Part shown: positions 16,877 through 24,998 of the stretch, in pieces
Layout of the letters: each line of letters starts with the position of its first letter
Position numbering within the stretch: position 1 is the stretch's first letter
DNA from: Kocuria dechangensis
Lineage (GTDB): Bacteria > Actinomycetota > Actinomycetes > Actinomycetales > Micrococcaceae
Reading direction: 5' to 3'
Length of the DNA stretch: 64,000 nt
NCBI RefSeq assembly: GCF_014636775.1
Contig: NZ_BMEQ01000017.1
Location: 26,131 to 90,130 of the forward strand
Program-made: the position numbers and the translations under genes
Notes under the pieces: model-generated
Database searches by the model: none
Told to the model about the DNA's origin: nothing
What the model saw: only the letters and a program-made list of their open reading frames with translations

Positions 16877-18079
16877 ATGACCTCCCCCTCCCGCCGGTCC
16901 ACGGTCCGCCGCGTCCTCGGGGCGGTCCCGCTGCTCGGCGTGCTGGCAGCGGGGCCCCTCCTCGGCGGCTGCGCGGCCTCCCCGGCCGCCCCCGGCGGTG
17001 CGGCCGCGGCGCCGTCGTCGGCCTCCGTGCCGACAACGCCCCCGACGGCCGCCGAGCCACCGGCGGACCGGGGCGGCCCCGACGAGGTGGAGGTCGTCGT
17101 CACCGGCGACGTCCTGCTGCACCCCTCCCTCTGGGCGCAGGCGGAGGCAGACGGTCACGGGGAGCTGGACTTCGGGCCCCTGGTGGCGGGCCTGCGCCCG
17201 TTCACGGAGGACGCCGACCTCGCGATCTGCGACATGGAGACGCCGCTCGGCCGGGCGCAGGGCCCGTACCACGGATACCCGGCGTTCGAGGTGCCGCCGC
17301 AGATCGTCCCCGCGCTCGCCGGGGTGGGCTACGACGCGTGCACCACGGCCACGAACCACAGCCTCGACGCCGGCACCGCCGGGCTGGAGCGCACCCTCGA
17401 CGCCCTCGACGCGGAGGGCCTCGGCCACACCGGCTCCTACCGCTCGGCCGAGGACGCCGCGGAGCCGCTGCTCCTCGACGCGGACGGCGTCACGGTCGGG
17501 CTGGTCACGGGCACCTACGGGCTCAACGGCGAGGTCCCGGACGCGCCGTGGCGCGTGGACCGGCTGGACGTGCCCGCGATGGTGGACCGGGCCCGCGACG
17601 CCCGGGCGGCGGGGGCGGAGATCGTGCTGGCCGCCGTCCACGCCGGGGACGAGTACTCCTCGACGCCCAACGGCCAGCAGCTCGCGGTCACGCACGCGCT
17701 CGCCGACAGCGGCCAGTTCGACTTCGTCTACGGCCACCACACGCACTCGGTGCAGCCGATCGAGAGGTACGGGGACACGTGGATCGTCCACGGGCTGGGC
17801 AACAGCCTCTCCGAGCACGCCGCCCGCGTGCCGGTCAACAACGAGGGCCTGACGGTGAGCGCCACGTTCACCCGCCAGGACGGGCGGTGGGTCGCGGAGG
17901 CTCCGGTGTGGACCCCGCACATCCTCACGGTGGAGCCGGTGCGGTGGTGCGCCCTGCCCGCCCGGGACGCCTGCCGCTCCCGGGCGGAGGACGCGGCGTC
18001 GCTGGCCCGCACGGCGGCGACCGTGGACGCCATGGGCGCCGCGGGCGCCGGGGCCCGGCCCTGGCGGCCCCTGCCCTGA
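16877..18079 (+). CDS. CapA-family lipoprotein
   Basis: A 400-residue lipoprotein with an Arg-rich start, hydrophobic stretch and lipobox LLGGC (Cys32), then a Pro/Ala-rich linker. The rest is a PGA_cap/CapA metallophosphoesterase-like domain: VVVTGDVLLHPS, DLAICDMETPLG, CTTATNHSLDAG, AAVHAGDEYSSTPNG and VYGHHTHSVQPIERYGDTWI. CapA proteins act in poly-gamma-glutamate capsule synthesis or, in many bacteria, as uncharacterised surface enzymes. No capB or capC homologues are near, so capsule formation cannot be claimed. The start fits a leaderless mRNA. Confidence 0.88.
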   Translation: MTSPSRRSTVRRVLGAVPLLGVLAAGPLLGGCAASPAAPGGAAAAPSSASVPTTPPTAAEPPADRGGPDEVEVVVTGDVLLHPSLWAQAEADGHGELDFGPLVAGLRPFTEDADLAICDMETPLGRAQGPYHGYPAFEVPPQIVPALAGVGYDACTTATNHSLDAGTAGLERTLDALDAEGLGHTGSYRSAEDAAEPLLLDADGVTVGLVTGTYGLNGEVPDAPWRVDRLDVPAMVDRARDARAAGAEIVLAAVHAGDEYSSTPNGQQLAVTHALADSGQFDFVYGHHTHSVQPIERYGDTWIVHGLGNSLSEHAARVPVNNEGLTVSATFTRQDGRWVAEAPVWTPHILTVEPVRWCALPARDACRSRAEDAASLARTAATVDAMGAAGAGARPWRPLP

Positions 18080-18163
18080 GGGCACCCGCCCCGATCTGAG
18101 CGGCCCCGGTCGGAGCGGCCCCGGGTGCGGGGCCCTCGTCGGCGCGGTCCCCGGGAGGCCCGC

Positions 18164-19051
18164 TCAGCCGCCGGCGGGGACCACCAGCGCCTGGACGGGG
18201 GTGTGGTCGCTGGGCCAGCGGCCGTCGAAGCCGGCAGGGTTGATCGCGCCCTGGAGGACGCGGACCTCGGGGCTGGCCAGCACCCAGTCGATGCGCTCCT
18301 CGCCGCGCACGGCCCTCCCGTAGTCGGGGAACGTGCCCCACGGCGGGGTGAGCCGGTCCTCGGCGGTTTCCCAGGTGTCCACGAGGACGCCGGAGTCCAC
18401 GAGGGTCGAGTACGGGGCGGAGCTCCGGGCGTCCGCGTTGAAGTCCCCGACGACCAGCGTGGGGGTGTGGGGCCGGAAGCTGTGCACGAGGTCGACGACG
18501 ACGTGGGCGCTGCGCTCCCGGGCGGTCTCGGAGTCGTGGTCGAAGTGGGTGTTGATCAGCACGAGGTCCTCGCCGGTGCCGCGGTCCAGGAACCGCGCCC
18601 AGGTGACGATGCGGGGCACGGTGTTGCCCCAGGTGGCCGAGCCGATCAGCTCCGGGGCGTCCGAGAGCCAGAACTGGTCCCACTCGAGCAGCTCCAGGCG
18701 GCGCGCGTCGTAGAAGATGGGAGAGTACTCGCCCTTGCTGCCGCCGGCCCGGCCGTAGCCCACCATGCCGTAGCCCGGGGGTAGGGCCCGGTGCACGGCT
18801 CCGAGCTGGTGGAAGAGGGCCTCCTGCACGCCCAGCAGCGTCGGCTGCTCGAGCGCCAGCAGCCGGCGCAGCAGCGGGGCCCGGTCCGGCCAGTGGTCCG
18901 GGTCGCCCGGCCGGGTGGTGGTGGAGTGGTACCGGATGTTGTAGCTCATCACGTGCAGGGCACGGCCCGTGGCCGACCCGATCAGGGGCGCCCCGGGCTC
19001 GACGGGGCCGGTGTGGAGGTCGCGGGCGAGAAGGGCGGTGTCGGGGGACAT
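18164..19051 (-). CDS. Endonuclease/exonuclease/phosphatase fold protein
   Basis: A 295-residue EEP-fold hydrolase: HVMSYNIRYH (metal Asn), GVQEALFHQL (Glu), LINTHFDHDS, LVVGDFNADARSS, ERIDWVLAS and the terminal SDHTPVQALV. The complete catalytic set resembles the deoxyribonuclease/phosphatase-like proteins of actinobacteria with a related TFPDYG block. The ATG at 19051 (GGAG seven bases upstream) is preferred; the frame extends to 19243, but the extra 64 residues are encoded partly by a 12-bp tandem repeat (Gly-Ser-Pro-Ala). No export signal in the short form. It converges on the CapA-like gene. Confidence 0.85.
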   Translation of the reverse strand: MSPDTALLARDLHTGPVEPGAPLIGSATGRALHVMSYNIRYHSTTTRPGDPDHWPDRAPLLRRLLALEQPTLLGVQEALFHQLGAVHRALPPGYGMVGYGRAGGSKGEYSPIFYDARRLELLEWDQFWLSDAPELIGSATWGNTVPRIVTWARFLDRGTGEDLVLINTHFDHDSETARERSAHVVVDLVHSFRPHTPTLVVGDFNADARSSAPYSTLVDSGVLVDTWETAEDRLTPPWGTFPDYGRAVRGEERIDWVLASPEVRVLQGAINPAGFDGRWPSDHTPVQALVVPAGG

Positions 19052-19160
19052 CGGTGCTCCAGGGAGAGGGTGTGCGGACGCGTCGTCATCCCAGGGTGGC
19101 CCGGGAGGGTCGACCACGGTGCTGCCCCGGGGGAATCCGGGGTGACGACCGGGTGAACTT

Positions 19161-19220
19161 CTGCCGGCCGGACTGCCGGCCGGACTGCCGGCCGGACTGC
19201 CGGCCGGACTGCCGGACGGA
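19161..19220. repeat. 12-bp tandem array, five units
   Basis: Four perfect copies of CTGCCGGCCGGA and a fifth with one substitution (CTGCCGGACGGA), head to tail, in the spacer between the GH65 stop and the EEP gene start. Each unit contains GCCGGC. Confidence 0.95.
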
Positions 19221-19235
19221 CCTGCGTCGGGGGTC

Positions 19236-22205
19236 TCAGGCACGGGGCGCCTCCAGGGGGAAGACCCGGAGCTGGCTGGCGCCGAGCTCGTGGACCTCGC
19301 CGTCCACCCACACCCGCAGGGGACGGGAGGGGCCGGGGCCCAGGTAGAGCCGCAGCGCGGCCTGCGTGAGCTCGATCTGGACGGGCTGGTCCCGGTAGTG
19401 GATCGAGAACGTCACCTCCGGCACCTCCGGGGGGATCACCGGGTGGAACCACAGCATGTCCTCCCGGACCTCCAGGCCCGTGTAGCAGCGGGTCAGGATG
19501 TCCACGGACCCCGCCATGGCCCCCAGGTGGATGCCCTCCCGGGTGGTGTCCCCCTGGGCGTCGACGAGGTCGCTGCTGAGGGCCCGGTCGAGGAAGGACC
19601 AGGAGCCCCGGCGGTCGCGGCGGGCCTCGACCCACGAGTGGACCACGTTGGACAGCGTGGACCCGTGGGCGGAGCGGGTGCGGTAGAAGGCCACGGTGCG
19701 GCGCACGGCCTCCGGCGGGAGGGCGTAGCCCATCTGCTCCAGCAGCTCGCGCAGCTCCTCGGCGGAGAACAGGTAGAGGAGCATGAGGACGTCGGCCTGC
19801 TTGGAGAGCCGGTAGTCGTTGGTGGACAGCCCCTCGGCCTGCAGGATCAGGTCCAGGCGCCCGATGTTGTCGTAGCGGGCCCGGTAGGCGGCCCACGAGA
19901 ACTCGGGCAGGTCCTCGTAGCCCTCGAACTGGGCGATCACGCCGTCGGGCAGGAAGGGCACCCGCAGCCGGGTGCGGATCCGCTTCCAGGCCAGCAGCTC
20001 GTCCTCGCGCAGGTCGAGGCGCTGCCACAGGGGGCCGCCGTACTCCTGGCCCAGCCGGTCCACCATCTCCAGGGTGCGGGTGAGCAGCCAGGCGGTCATG
20101 ACGTTCGTGTAGGCGTTGTTGCGCAGACCGCTGCCGGGGCTGCCGGGGTAGCCGTCGTGGAACTCGTCGGGGCCCATGACCCCCACGATGTCGTAGCGGT
20201 CGTCCGCGGGGTCGTAGGTGGTCAGGTCCGCGAAGAAGCGGGCGATCTCCACCATGAGCTCGGCGCCCTGCTCGATGAGGAAGCGGGTGTCCTCGGTGGC
20301 CTGGTAGTACTGCCACACGGCGTGCGCGACGGCCAGGCCCACGTGGTGCTGCAGCCGGGAGTTGTCCGGCATCCACTGCTCGGTGCGGGGGTTGAGCAGG
20401 ACCGTGGGCGTCTCCTCGCGGCCGTCGCTGCCGCTCTGCCACGGGAACATGGCGCCGACGTGGCCCGCCGTCTCCGCGGCGGCGCGGGCCTCGTCGAGCC
20501 GCCGGTACCGGTAGGCGAGCAGGGCCCGGGTCCACTCGGGCCGGCGCAGGGTGAGCATGGGGTAGACGAACATCTCGTCCCAGAAGATGTGCCCGCGGTA
20601 GCCCTCGCCGTGCAGCCCGCGCGCCGGCACGCCCGCGTCGAGGTCCGGGCCGGCGCCGGCCACCGACTGCAGCACGTGGAAGGTGTTGAGGTTCGCAGCC
20701 AGGCCCACCTGCCCGGAGATGCCCGTCGCGACGGCGAAGGCGGACCACAGCGCCTGCCACGCCGCCACGTGCCGGGACAGGAGCTCCTCGAAGCCGCCGG
20801 CCCGGGACAGGGCGCTCGCCGCCGCGAGCGCCGGGGTGGAGATGGCCCGGTCGCGGGAGGTCGCCACGGCCACCACCTTCTCGACCCGCACGGGCACCCC
20901 CTCCTCCATCCCGATCCGCAGCTCGTGGCCGGTCACCCCGGGCGCCGGGGTGACCGGCGTCATCGAGCCGTACAGGTCCTCGGCGCCGTCCAGGACCCGG
21001 GTGCGCATGGCCACGGCGATGTGGATCTGTGACTGCGCCGTCACGGCGTCCACCAGCACCGACCCGGGACCGAGGTCCTCCACCGTGGCCCCGCCGAGGT
21101 GCCGCCCGGCGAGGGGGGCGTACTCGCGGACGTTGCGGTTCGTGACGTCCGTGTCCACCAGGCTGCGGACGGTGAGGGTCCCCGACCAGTCCTCGGCCTC
21201 GAAGACCGTCTGCTGGGCGGCGAGGTGGCGCTGCTCCTGGGAGACGAGCCGCCGGGTGGTCACGCGGGTGGTCCGCCCGGTGGCGTCCCGGAAGCGCAGG
21301 ACGCGCGTCAGCACGCCGGTGCGCACGTCGAGGTCCTGGGCGTAGTCCAGGACGTTCGCGCGGGTCGGCCGGAACCAGTAGCCGTCCCCGACGCGGTACT
21401 GCAGCAGCGTCCAGTTCGGGGCGTTGACCAGGTGCTCGTCCTCGACGGTGAGCCCGTGGAGCTCGGTGCGGAGGCGGTTGTAGACCCCGGCCAGGTAGGT
21501 GCCTGGGTAGTGGGGGCCGCCGGCCCGGACCTCGCACGCGGCGCCGCGGGTCGCCAGGTACCCGTTGCCGAGCGTGCACAGGGCCTCGCGCAGGCCCTCC
21601 TGCCGCGGCTCGAACGAGGTGTAGGCCAGGTTCCAGGGGCTCTCCCCGCCGGAGCCCCCGCCCCACGTGGCGGTGCCGGCCACGGAGGCCAGGGGCAGCT
21701 CCAGGGCCGCGAGGTCGTCGACGACGAAGTGGGCCCCGGCCGCGAGCAGCGCTCCGCGGCGCTGCGCGTCCCCCAGGCCGACGACCAGCCCGAAGCCGTC
21801 CTCCACGGCGGCGCGCACCAGGCGGTGGCTGTCGCTGACGACCACGACGTGCTCGGGCTCCACCCTCAGCTCGCCGGCGGCGAGCAGCAGCGACGTGGAG
21901 GGCGGGTGCCGGTGCGGGCGGCCGGTGGACGGCTCGTCCGGGGCGTCCTCCGGGGGGTCGGCGGCGACGACGACGTCGGCGAGGAACTCGGGGGGCAGCT
22001 CCGGCTGCGCGGTGACCACGGCCGTCAGGACGCCGTCCTCGTGCAGGTGCTCGAACAGGGCCGCTGCGGCGGCCTGCGACCGCAGCCTCTCGTCCGGCTC
22101 CGCGAGGAGGGAGTGCTCGTCCTCGACGACCGGGTCGAGCGCCAGCACGACCGCTCCGTAGGCGCTCTCGCCGTGGGCCACCGGCTGCTCCAGGACGCCG
22201 CTCAT
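19236..22205 (-). CDS. GH65 disaccharide phosphorylase/hydrolase with decayed HAD domain
   Basis: A 989-residue two-part protein. Residues about 1-165 resemble a HAD beta-phosphoglucomutase module (VVVVSDSHRLVRAAVEDGFGLVVG), but the motif I nucleophile is absent (ALDPVVEDEH in place of DxDG). Residues about 190-980 form glycoside hydrolase family 65: N-terminal beta-sandwich (SLDP-like ESPWNLAYTSFEPRQEG), the barrel with GHIFWDEMFVYPML, the general acid in VMGPDEFHDGYPG (Glu near residue 681), and a small C-terminal beta-domain. GH65 enzymes phosphorolyse or hydrolyse trehalose, maltose or kojibiose. An active HAD partner would isomerise the glucose-1-phosphate; here it looks non-catalytic. 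No ribosome site: CACAAT ends six bases before the ATG. Confidence 0.88.
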   Translation of the reverse strand: MSGVLEQPVAHGESAYGAVVLALDPVVEDEHSLLAEPDERLRSQAAAAALFEHLHEDGVLTAVVTAQPELPPEFLADVVVAADPPEDAPDEPSTGRPHRHPPSTSLLLAAGELRVEPEHVVVVSDSHRLVRAAVEDGFGLVVGLGDAQRRGALLAAGAHFVVDDLAALELPLASVAGTATWGGGSGGESPWNLAYTSFEPRQEGLREALCTLGNGYLATRGAACEVRAGGPHYPGTYLAGVYNRLRTELHGLTVEDEHLVNAPNWTLLQYRVGDGYWFRPTRANVLDYAQDLDVRTGVLTRVLRFRDATGRTTRVTTRRLVSQEQRHLAAQQTVFEAEDWSGTLTVRSLVDTDVTNRNVREYAPLAGRHLGGATVEDLGPGSVLVDAVTAQSQIHIAVAMRTRVLDGAEDLYGSMTPVTPAPGVTGHELRIGMEEGVPVRVEKVVAVATSRDRAISTPALAAASALSRAGGFEELLSRHVAAWQALWSAFAVATGISGQVGLAANLNTFHVLQSVAGAGPDLDAGVPARGLHGEGYRGHIFWDEMFVYPMLTLRRPEWTRALLAYRYRRLDEARAAAETAGHVGAMFPWQSGSDGREETPTVLLNPRTEQWMPDNSRLQHHVGLAVAHAVWQYYQATEDTRFLIEQGAELMVEIARFFADLTTYDPADDRYDIVGVMGPDEFHDGYPGSPGSGLRNNAYTNVMTAWLLTRTLEMVDRLGQEYGGPLWQRLDLREDELLAWKRIRTRLRVPFLPDGVIAQFEGYEDLPEFSWAAYRARYDNIGRLDLILQAEGLSTNDYRLSKQADVLMLLYLFSAEELRELLEQMGYALPPEAVRRTVAFYRTRSAHGSTLSNVVHSWVEARRDRRGSWSFLDRALSSDLVDAQGDTTREGIHLGAMAGSVDILTRCYTGLEVREDMLWFHPVIPPEVPEVTFSIHYRDQPVQIELTQAALRLYLGPGPSRPLRVWVDGEVHELGASQLRVFPLEAPRA

Positions 22206-22211
22206 GGGCTC

Positions 22212-22217
22212 ATTGTG
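22212..22217 (-). promoter_or_regulatory. Leaderless-type -10 before GH65 gene
   Basis: On the minus strand CACAAT lies exactly six bases upstream of the GH65 ATG (22205). It directly abuts the hairpin at 22218-22255, so the promoter would have to include that hairpin. Confidence 0.35.
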
Positions 22218-22255
22218 CCACCTGCCCCCGACGGCGGACCCTCGGGGGCAGGTGG
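22218..22255 (-). terminator. Hairpin after serA
   Basis: Perfect 14-bp stem CCACCTGCCCCCGA / TCGGGGGCAGGTGG with a 10-base loop, located 63 bases beyond the serA stop in its direction of transcription. No T-run. Probably ends serA transcription just before the GH65 gene. Confidence 0.65.
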
Positions 22256-22317
22256 AATGTTCTCAGGGGCAAATCCCGTCGCGGACTCCGGTGCCGGGTC
22301 CCGGCCTCAGCGGCGGG

Positions 22318-23514
22318 TCAGTTGATCGTGCTCAGCCGGATCGTCTCGGGCAGCGCGAGGATCTGCTCGATGACCTCGCGCGTCACGCCGTTGCCGGCGT
22401 CGGTCACGAGGTAGCCGGTGTCCCCGCGGGTGGACAGCTGCTGGCGGTCGATGTTGATGCCGTGGTCGCCCAGGACGCTGTTGACCGTGGCGAGCACGCC
22501 GGGGACGTTGCGGTGCAGGTGCAGCAGGCGGGTGCCGCTGACGGCGGTGTCCAGCTGGACCTGGGGCATGTTCACCGACAGGGTCGTGGAGCCCGAGGTG
22601 ACGAACGAGGACAGCTTCCCGGCCACGAACCGCCCGATGTCCACCTGCGCCTCCTGGGTGGAGCCGCCGATGTGCGGGGTGAGGATCACGTTCGGCAGGC
22701 CCTGCAGGACCGATTCGAACGGGTCCCCGGTGGCCTTGGGCTCGTTGGGGAACACATCCACGGAGGCCCCCGCGATGTGACCGCTGACGAGGGCGTCGCG
22801 CAGGGCGTTGTAGTCCACCACCATGCCGCGGCACAGGTTGAGGAACAGGGAACGGGGGCGCATCCGCTCGAACTGCTCCCGGCCGAAGAGGTTGTTGTTG
22901 CTCGTGCGGCCGTCCACGTGCAGGGAGACGGTCTCGACCCGCTCGAGCAGCTCCTCCAGGGTGTCGCAGCGCTGGGCGTTGCCGAGGGGGAGCCGGTCCA
23001 CCACGTCGTAGTAGTACACGCGCATGCCCAGGGTCTCGGCGAGCACGGACAGCTGCGAGCCGATGTTGCCGTAGCCCACGATGCCCAGGGTGCGCCCGCG
23101 GACCTCGTGGGCGCCCTTGGCGGACTTGTCCCACACGCCCTCGTGCATGGCCTTGTTCTTGTCCGTCAGGTGCCGGGCCATCGAGATGATCTCGGCCACG
23201 GCGAGCTCCACGACGCTGCGCGTGTTGGAGTACGGCGCGTTGAAGCAGGTGACCGCGTGCTCCGTGGCGGCCGCCAGGTCGATCTGGTTGGTGCCGATGC
23301 AGAACGCTCCCACGGACAGCAGCTGCGGGTGGGCCTCGAACACCTCCCGGGTCACCTGCGTCTTCGACCGGATCCCCAGCAGCTCGACGCCCTCGAGGGC
23401 GTCGATGAGCTCCGTGGTGTCCAGGGCGCCCTTGCGCGTCTCGACCTCGATCCCCTTCTCGCTCAGGATCCGTTCGGCCTCGGGATGGATGTTCTCCAGC
23501 AGCAGTGCTTTCAC
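22318..23514 (-). CDS. serA: D-3-phosphoglycerate dehydrogenase
   Basis: A 398-residue enzyme that oxidises 3-phosphoglycerate to 3-phosphohydroxypyruvate, the first step of serine synthesis. Visible: GAFCIGTNQIDLAAA, NAD-binding GIVGYGNIGSQLS (about residue 155), catalytic region FLNLCRGMVVD, PKATGDPFES, and the catalytic His in VILTPHIGGSTQEAQ. A C-terminal ACT domain (HRNVPGVLATVNSVLGDHGI, about residues 335-355) suggests serine feedback. Size and layout match the E. coli-type short enzyme rather than the long mycobacterial form. The GTG start at 23514 has TAGACT eight bases upstream and no ribosome site, so the mRNA is probably nearly leaderless. Confidence 0.92.
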   Translation of the reverse strand: MKALLLENIHPEAERILSEKGIEVETRKGALDTTELIDALEGVELLGIRSKTQVTREVFEAHPQLLSVGAFCIGTNQIDLAAATEHAVTCFNAPYSNTRSVVELAVAEIISMARHLTDKNKAMHEGVWDKSAKGAHEVRGRTLGIVGYGNIGSQLSVLAETLGMRVYYYDVVDRLPLGNAQRCDTLEELLERVETVSLHVDGRTSNNNLFGREQFERMRPRSLFLNLCRGMVVDYNALRDALVSGHIAGASVDVFPNEPKATGDPFESVLQGLPNVILTPHIGGSTQEAQVDIGRFVAGKLSSFVTSGSTTLSVNMPQVQLDTAVSGTRLLHLHRNVPGVLATVNSVLGDHGINIDRQQLSTRGDTGYLVTDAGNGVTREVIEQILALPETIRLSTIN

Positions 23515-23522
23515 AGTGGTCC

Positions 23523-23528
23523 AGTCTA
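23523..23528 (-). promoter_or_regulatory. Candidate -10 of serA
   Basis: TAGACT on the minus strand, eight bases before the serA GTG. Divergent from the GH26 promoter in the same 133-base gap. Confidence 0.4.
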
Positions 23529-23635
23529 TGACCCCGGCGCAGGGGGCGACGACGACGTGCGTCACGTCCCCGCCGCCGGGACGACATGCCCGGCGCGATC
23601 CGCGGGCACGTCTCCCAGGTTGATGCATATGCAAA

Positions 23636-23641
23636 TACACT
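23636..23641 (+). promoter_or_regulatory. Leaderless-type -10 before GH26 gene
   Basis: TACACT ends six bases before the GTG at 23648. It sits beside an unusually AT-rich patch containing the palindrome TGCATATGCA (23624-23633), which could bind a regulator. Confidence 0.45.
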
Positions 23642-23647
23642 GGGGGT

Positions 23648-24835
23648 GTGAGAGAACTCCTCCCCGTCGCCCTCGCCGCCACGGCCCTGCTGGTGGTCGG
23701 GGGCGTGGGCATCGCCGTGGACCTCGCCGCCCAGGAGGCCGGCGAGGACGGCACGGCCGCCGCCGCGGAGTGCCCCGCGCCGGCCCGGGCCGAGCTGGTG
23801 CCCGGGAGCGGGGCGCTGTTCGGGGTGAACCTCGACCTGAGGAGCCGGCCCCTGGCCGACTACGCCGAGGACCTCGGGCGCCGGCCCGCGGTGACGGTGG
23901 TCTTCACCGAGTTCCCCTACGACGCCCGGAAGAGGGCGGACCTCCAGGAGGCCGCCGAGCAGGTCCGCGCCGACGGGCACATCATGCTGCTGACGCTGGA
24001 GCCCCGCCGCGGGCTGCGCTCCGTGACCGAGGGCGCGGCGGCGGCACTGGCCGAGGACCTGGCGGGGCTCAACCGGAACGGCGTTCCCGTCGTCGTGCGC
24101 TTCGGGCACGAGATGAACGGGCCCTGGCGGGAGTGGGGGCAGCAGCCGGGCGCGTACGTGGACGGCTTCCGGCGGGTCGCCGCCGCGGTCCACGCGGCGG
24201 CGCCCGGCTCGGCCATGATGTGGGCGCCCAACTACGGGGGCGGCTACCCGTTCGAGGGCAGCCGCGACGCCGCCGGCGCGGAGGCCCGGGACCGCGCGCT
24301 GCTCGACACCGACGGCGACGGCCTGCTCACCGCCGCCGACGACCCCTACTCGCCCTACTGGCCGGGCGACGACGCCGTGGACTGGGTCGGCATGTCGCTC
24401 TACCACTGGGGCTCGGCCCACCCCTGGGGCGAGAACGAGGTGCCCGAGCCCGGCAAGTTCACCGACCAGCTCACCGGCGCCTACGACGGCGCCGACGGCG
24501 ACCAGACGGCGGTGCCGGACTTCTACGCCGTCTACGGCGAGAAGCACGGCAAGCCCGTCGCGATCCCGGAGACCGCGGCCTTCTGGGCGCCCGCGGCCGG
24601 CGGGTCCGGCGAGCTGGCGGTCAAGCAGGCGTGGTGGGAGCAGCTCTTCGACCCCGCCCTGGCCGAGGAGTACCCGAGGCTGAAGATGATCAACTGGTTC
24701 GAGTGGGACAAGCTCGAGCCGGAGGTCGACGCCCAGGTGGACTGGACGGCCACCGAGACCCCCGAGGTCCGCGACGCGTTCGTCGAGGCCCTGCCCGAAT
24801 GGCTGCACGAGGCCCCGGAGGACGACTGCGGCTGA
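23648..24835 (+). CDS. Glycoside hydrolase family 26 protein (mannanase-like), secreted or membrane-anchored
   Basis: A 395-residue protein with an N-terminal hydrophobic segment (residues about 5-27, no clear cleavage site) and a GH26 barrel. The acid/base is Glu155 in RFGHEMNGPWREWG, the family signature. A good nucleophile candidate is Glu308 in PVAIPETAAFW. Residues 220-231 read DTDGDGLLTAAD, a canonical calcium-binding EF-hand-type loop inserted in the barrel. GH26 enzymes mostly cut beta-mannans, with some beta-1,3-xylanases or glucanases, so the substrate is uncertain. Single gene, divergent from serA, no sugar transporter nearby. Confidence 0.85.
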   Translation: MRELLPVALAATALLVVGGVGIAVDLAAQEAGEDGTAAAAECPAPARAELVPGSGALFGVNLDLRSRPLADYAEDLGRRPAVTVVFTEFPYDARKRADLQEAAEQVRADGHIMLLTLEPRRGLRSVTEGAAAALAEDLAGLNRNGVPVVVRFGHEMNGPWREWGQQPGAYVDGFRRVAAAVHAAAPGSAMMWAPNYGGGYPFEGSRDAAGAEARDRALLDTDGDGLLTAADDPYSPYWPGDDAVDWVGMSLYHWGSAHPWGENEVPEPGKFTDQLTGAYDGADGDQTAVPDFYAVYGEKHGKPVAIPETAAFWAPAAGGSGELAVKQAWWEQLFDPALAEEYPRLKMINWFEWDKLEPEVDAQVDWTATETPEVRDAFVEALPEWLHEAPEDDCG

Positions 24836-24904
24836 GGCCGGGTGGACGATCCGTGCCGGAGGAGGGGCCTGCCGGGCAATACATCTGCACTTCCCGCACC
24901 TCCG

Positions 24905-24934
24905 CTGACGACCGTGTGCTTCTGTGATTAGAGT
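24905..24934 (+). promoter_or_regulatory. Candidate promoter of the M14 carboxypeptidase gene
   Basis: CTGACG (24905-24910) and TAGAGT (24929-24934) with an 18-base spacer. The -10 lies inside the CRP-like palindrome at 24923-24938. Confidence 0.45.
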
Positions 24935-24938
24935 CACA
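24923..24938. promoter_or_regulatory. CRP/GlxR-type operator
   Basis: TGTGATTAGAGTCACA is a perfect match to the TGTGA-N6-TCACA consensus of CRP-family regulators (GlxR in corynebacteria). It extends one more paired base on each side (CTGTGA/TCACAG). It overlaps the -10 of the predicted promoter, which would favour repression. Confidence 0.65.
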
Positions 24939-24998
24939 GGCACCCCTCCCGGCGCGGCTCCCGTGCCGGCACCACCCTCGTCCCCGGAGGTCCCCCCT

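Noticed and set aside
16877..18079. A poly-gamma-glutamate capsule locus
   Set aside because: Only a CapA-like protein is present; no capB or capC homologue lies nearby.
19052..19243. N-terminal extension of the EEP protein with Gly-Ser-Pro-Ala repeats
   Set aside because: No ribosome site at 19243, low complexity, and the conserved fold plus a ribosome site support the ATG at 19051. Kept as an alternative only.
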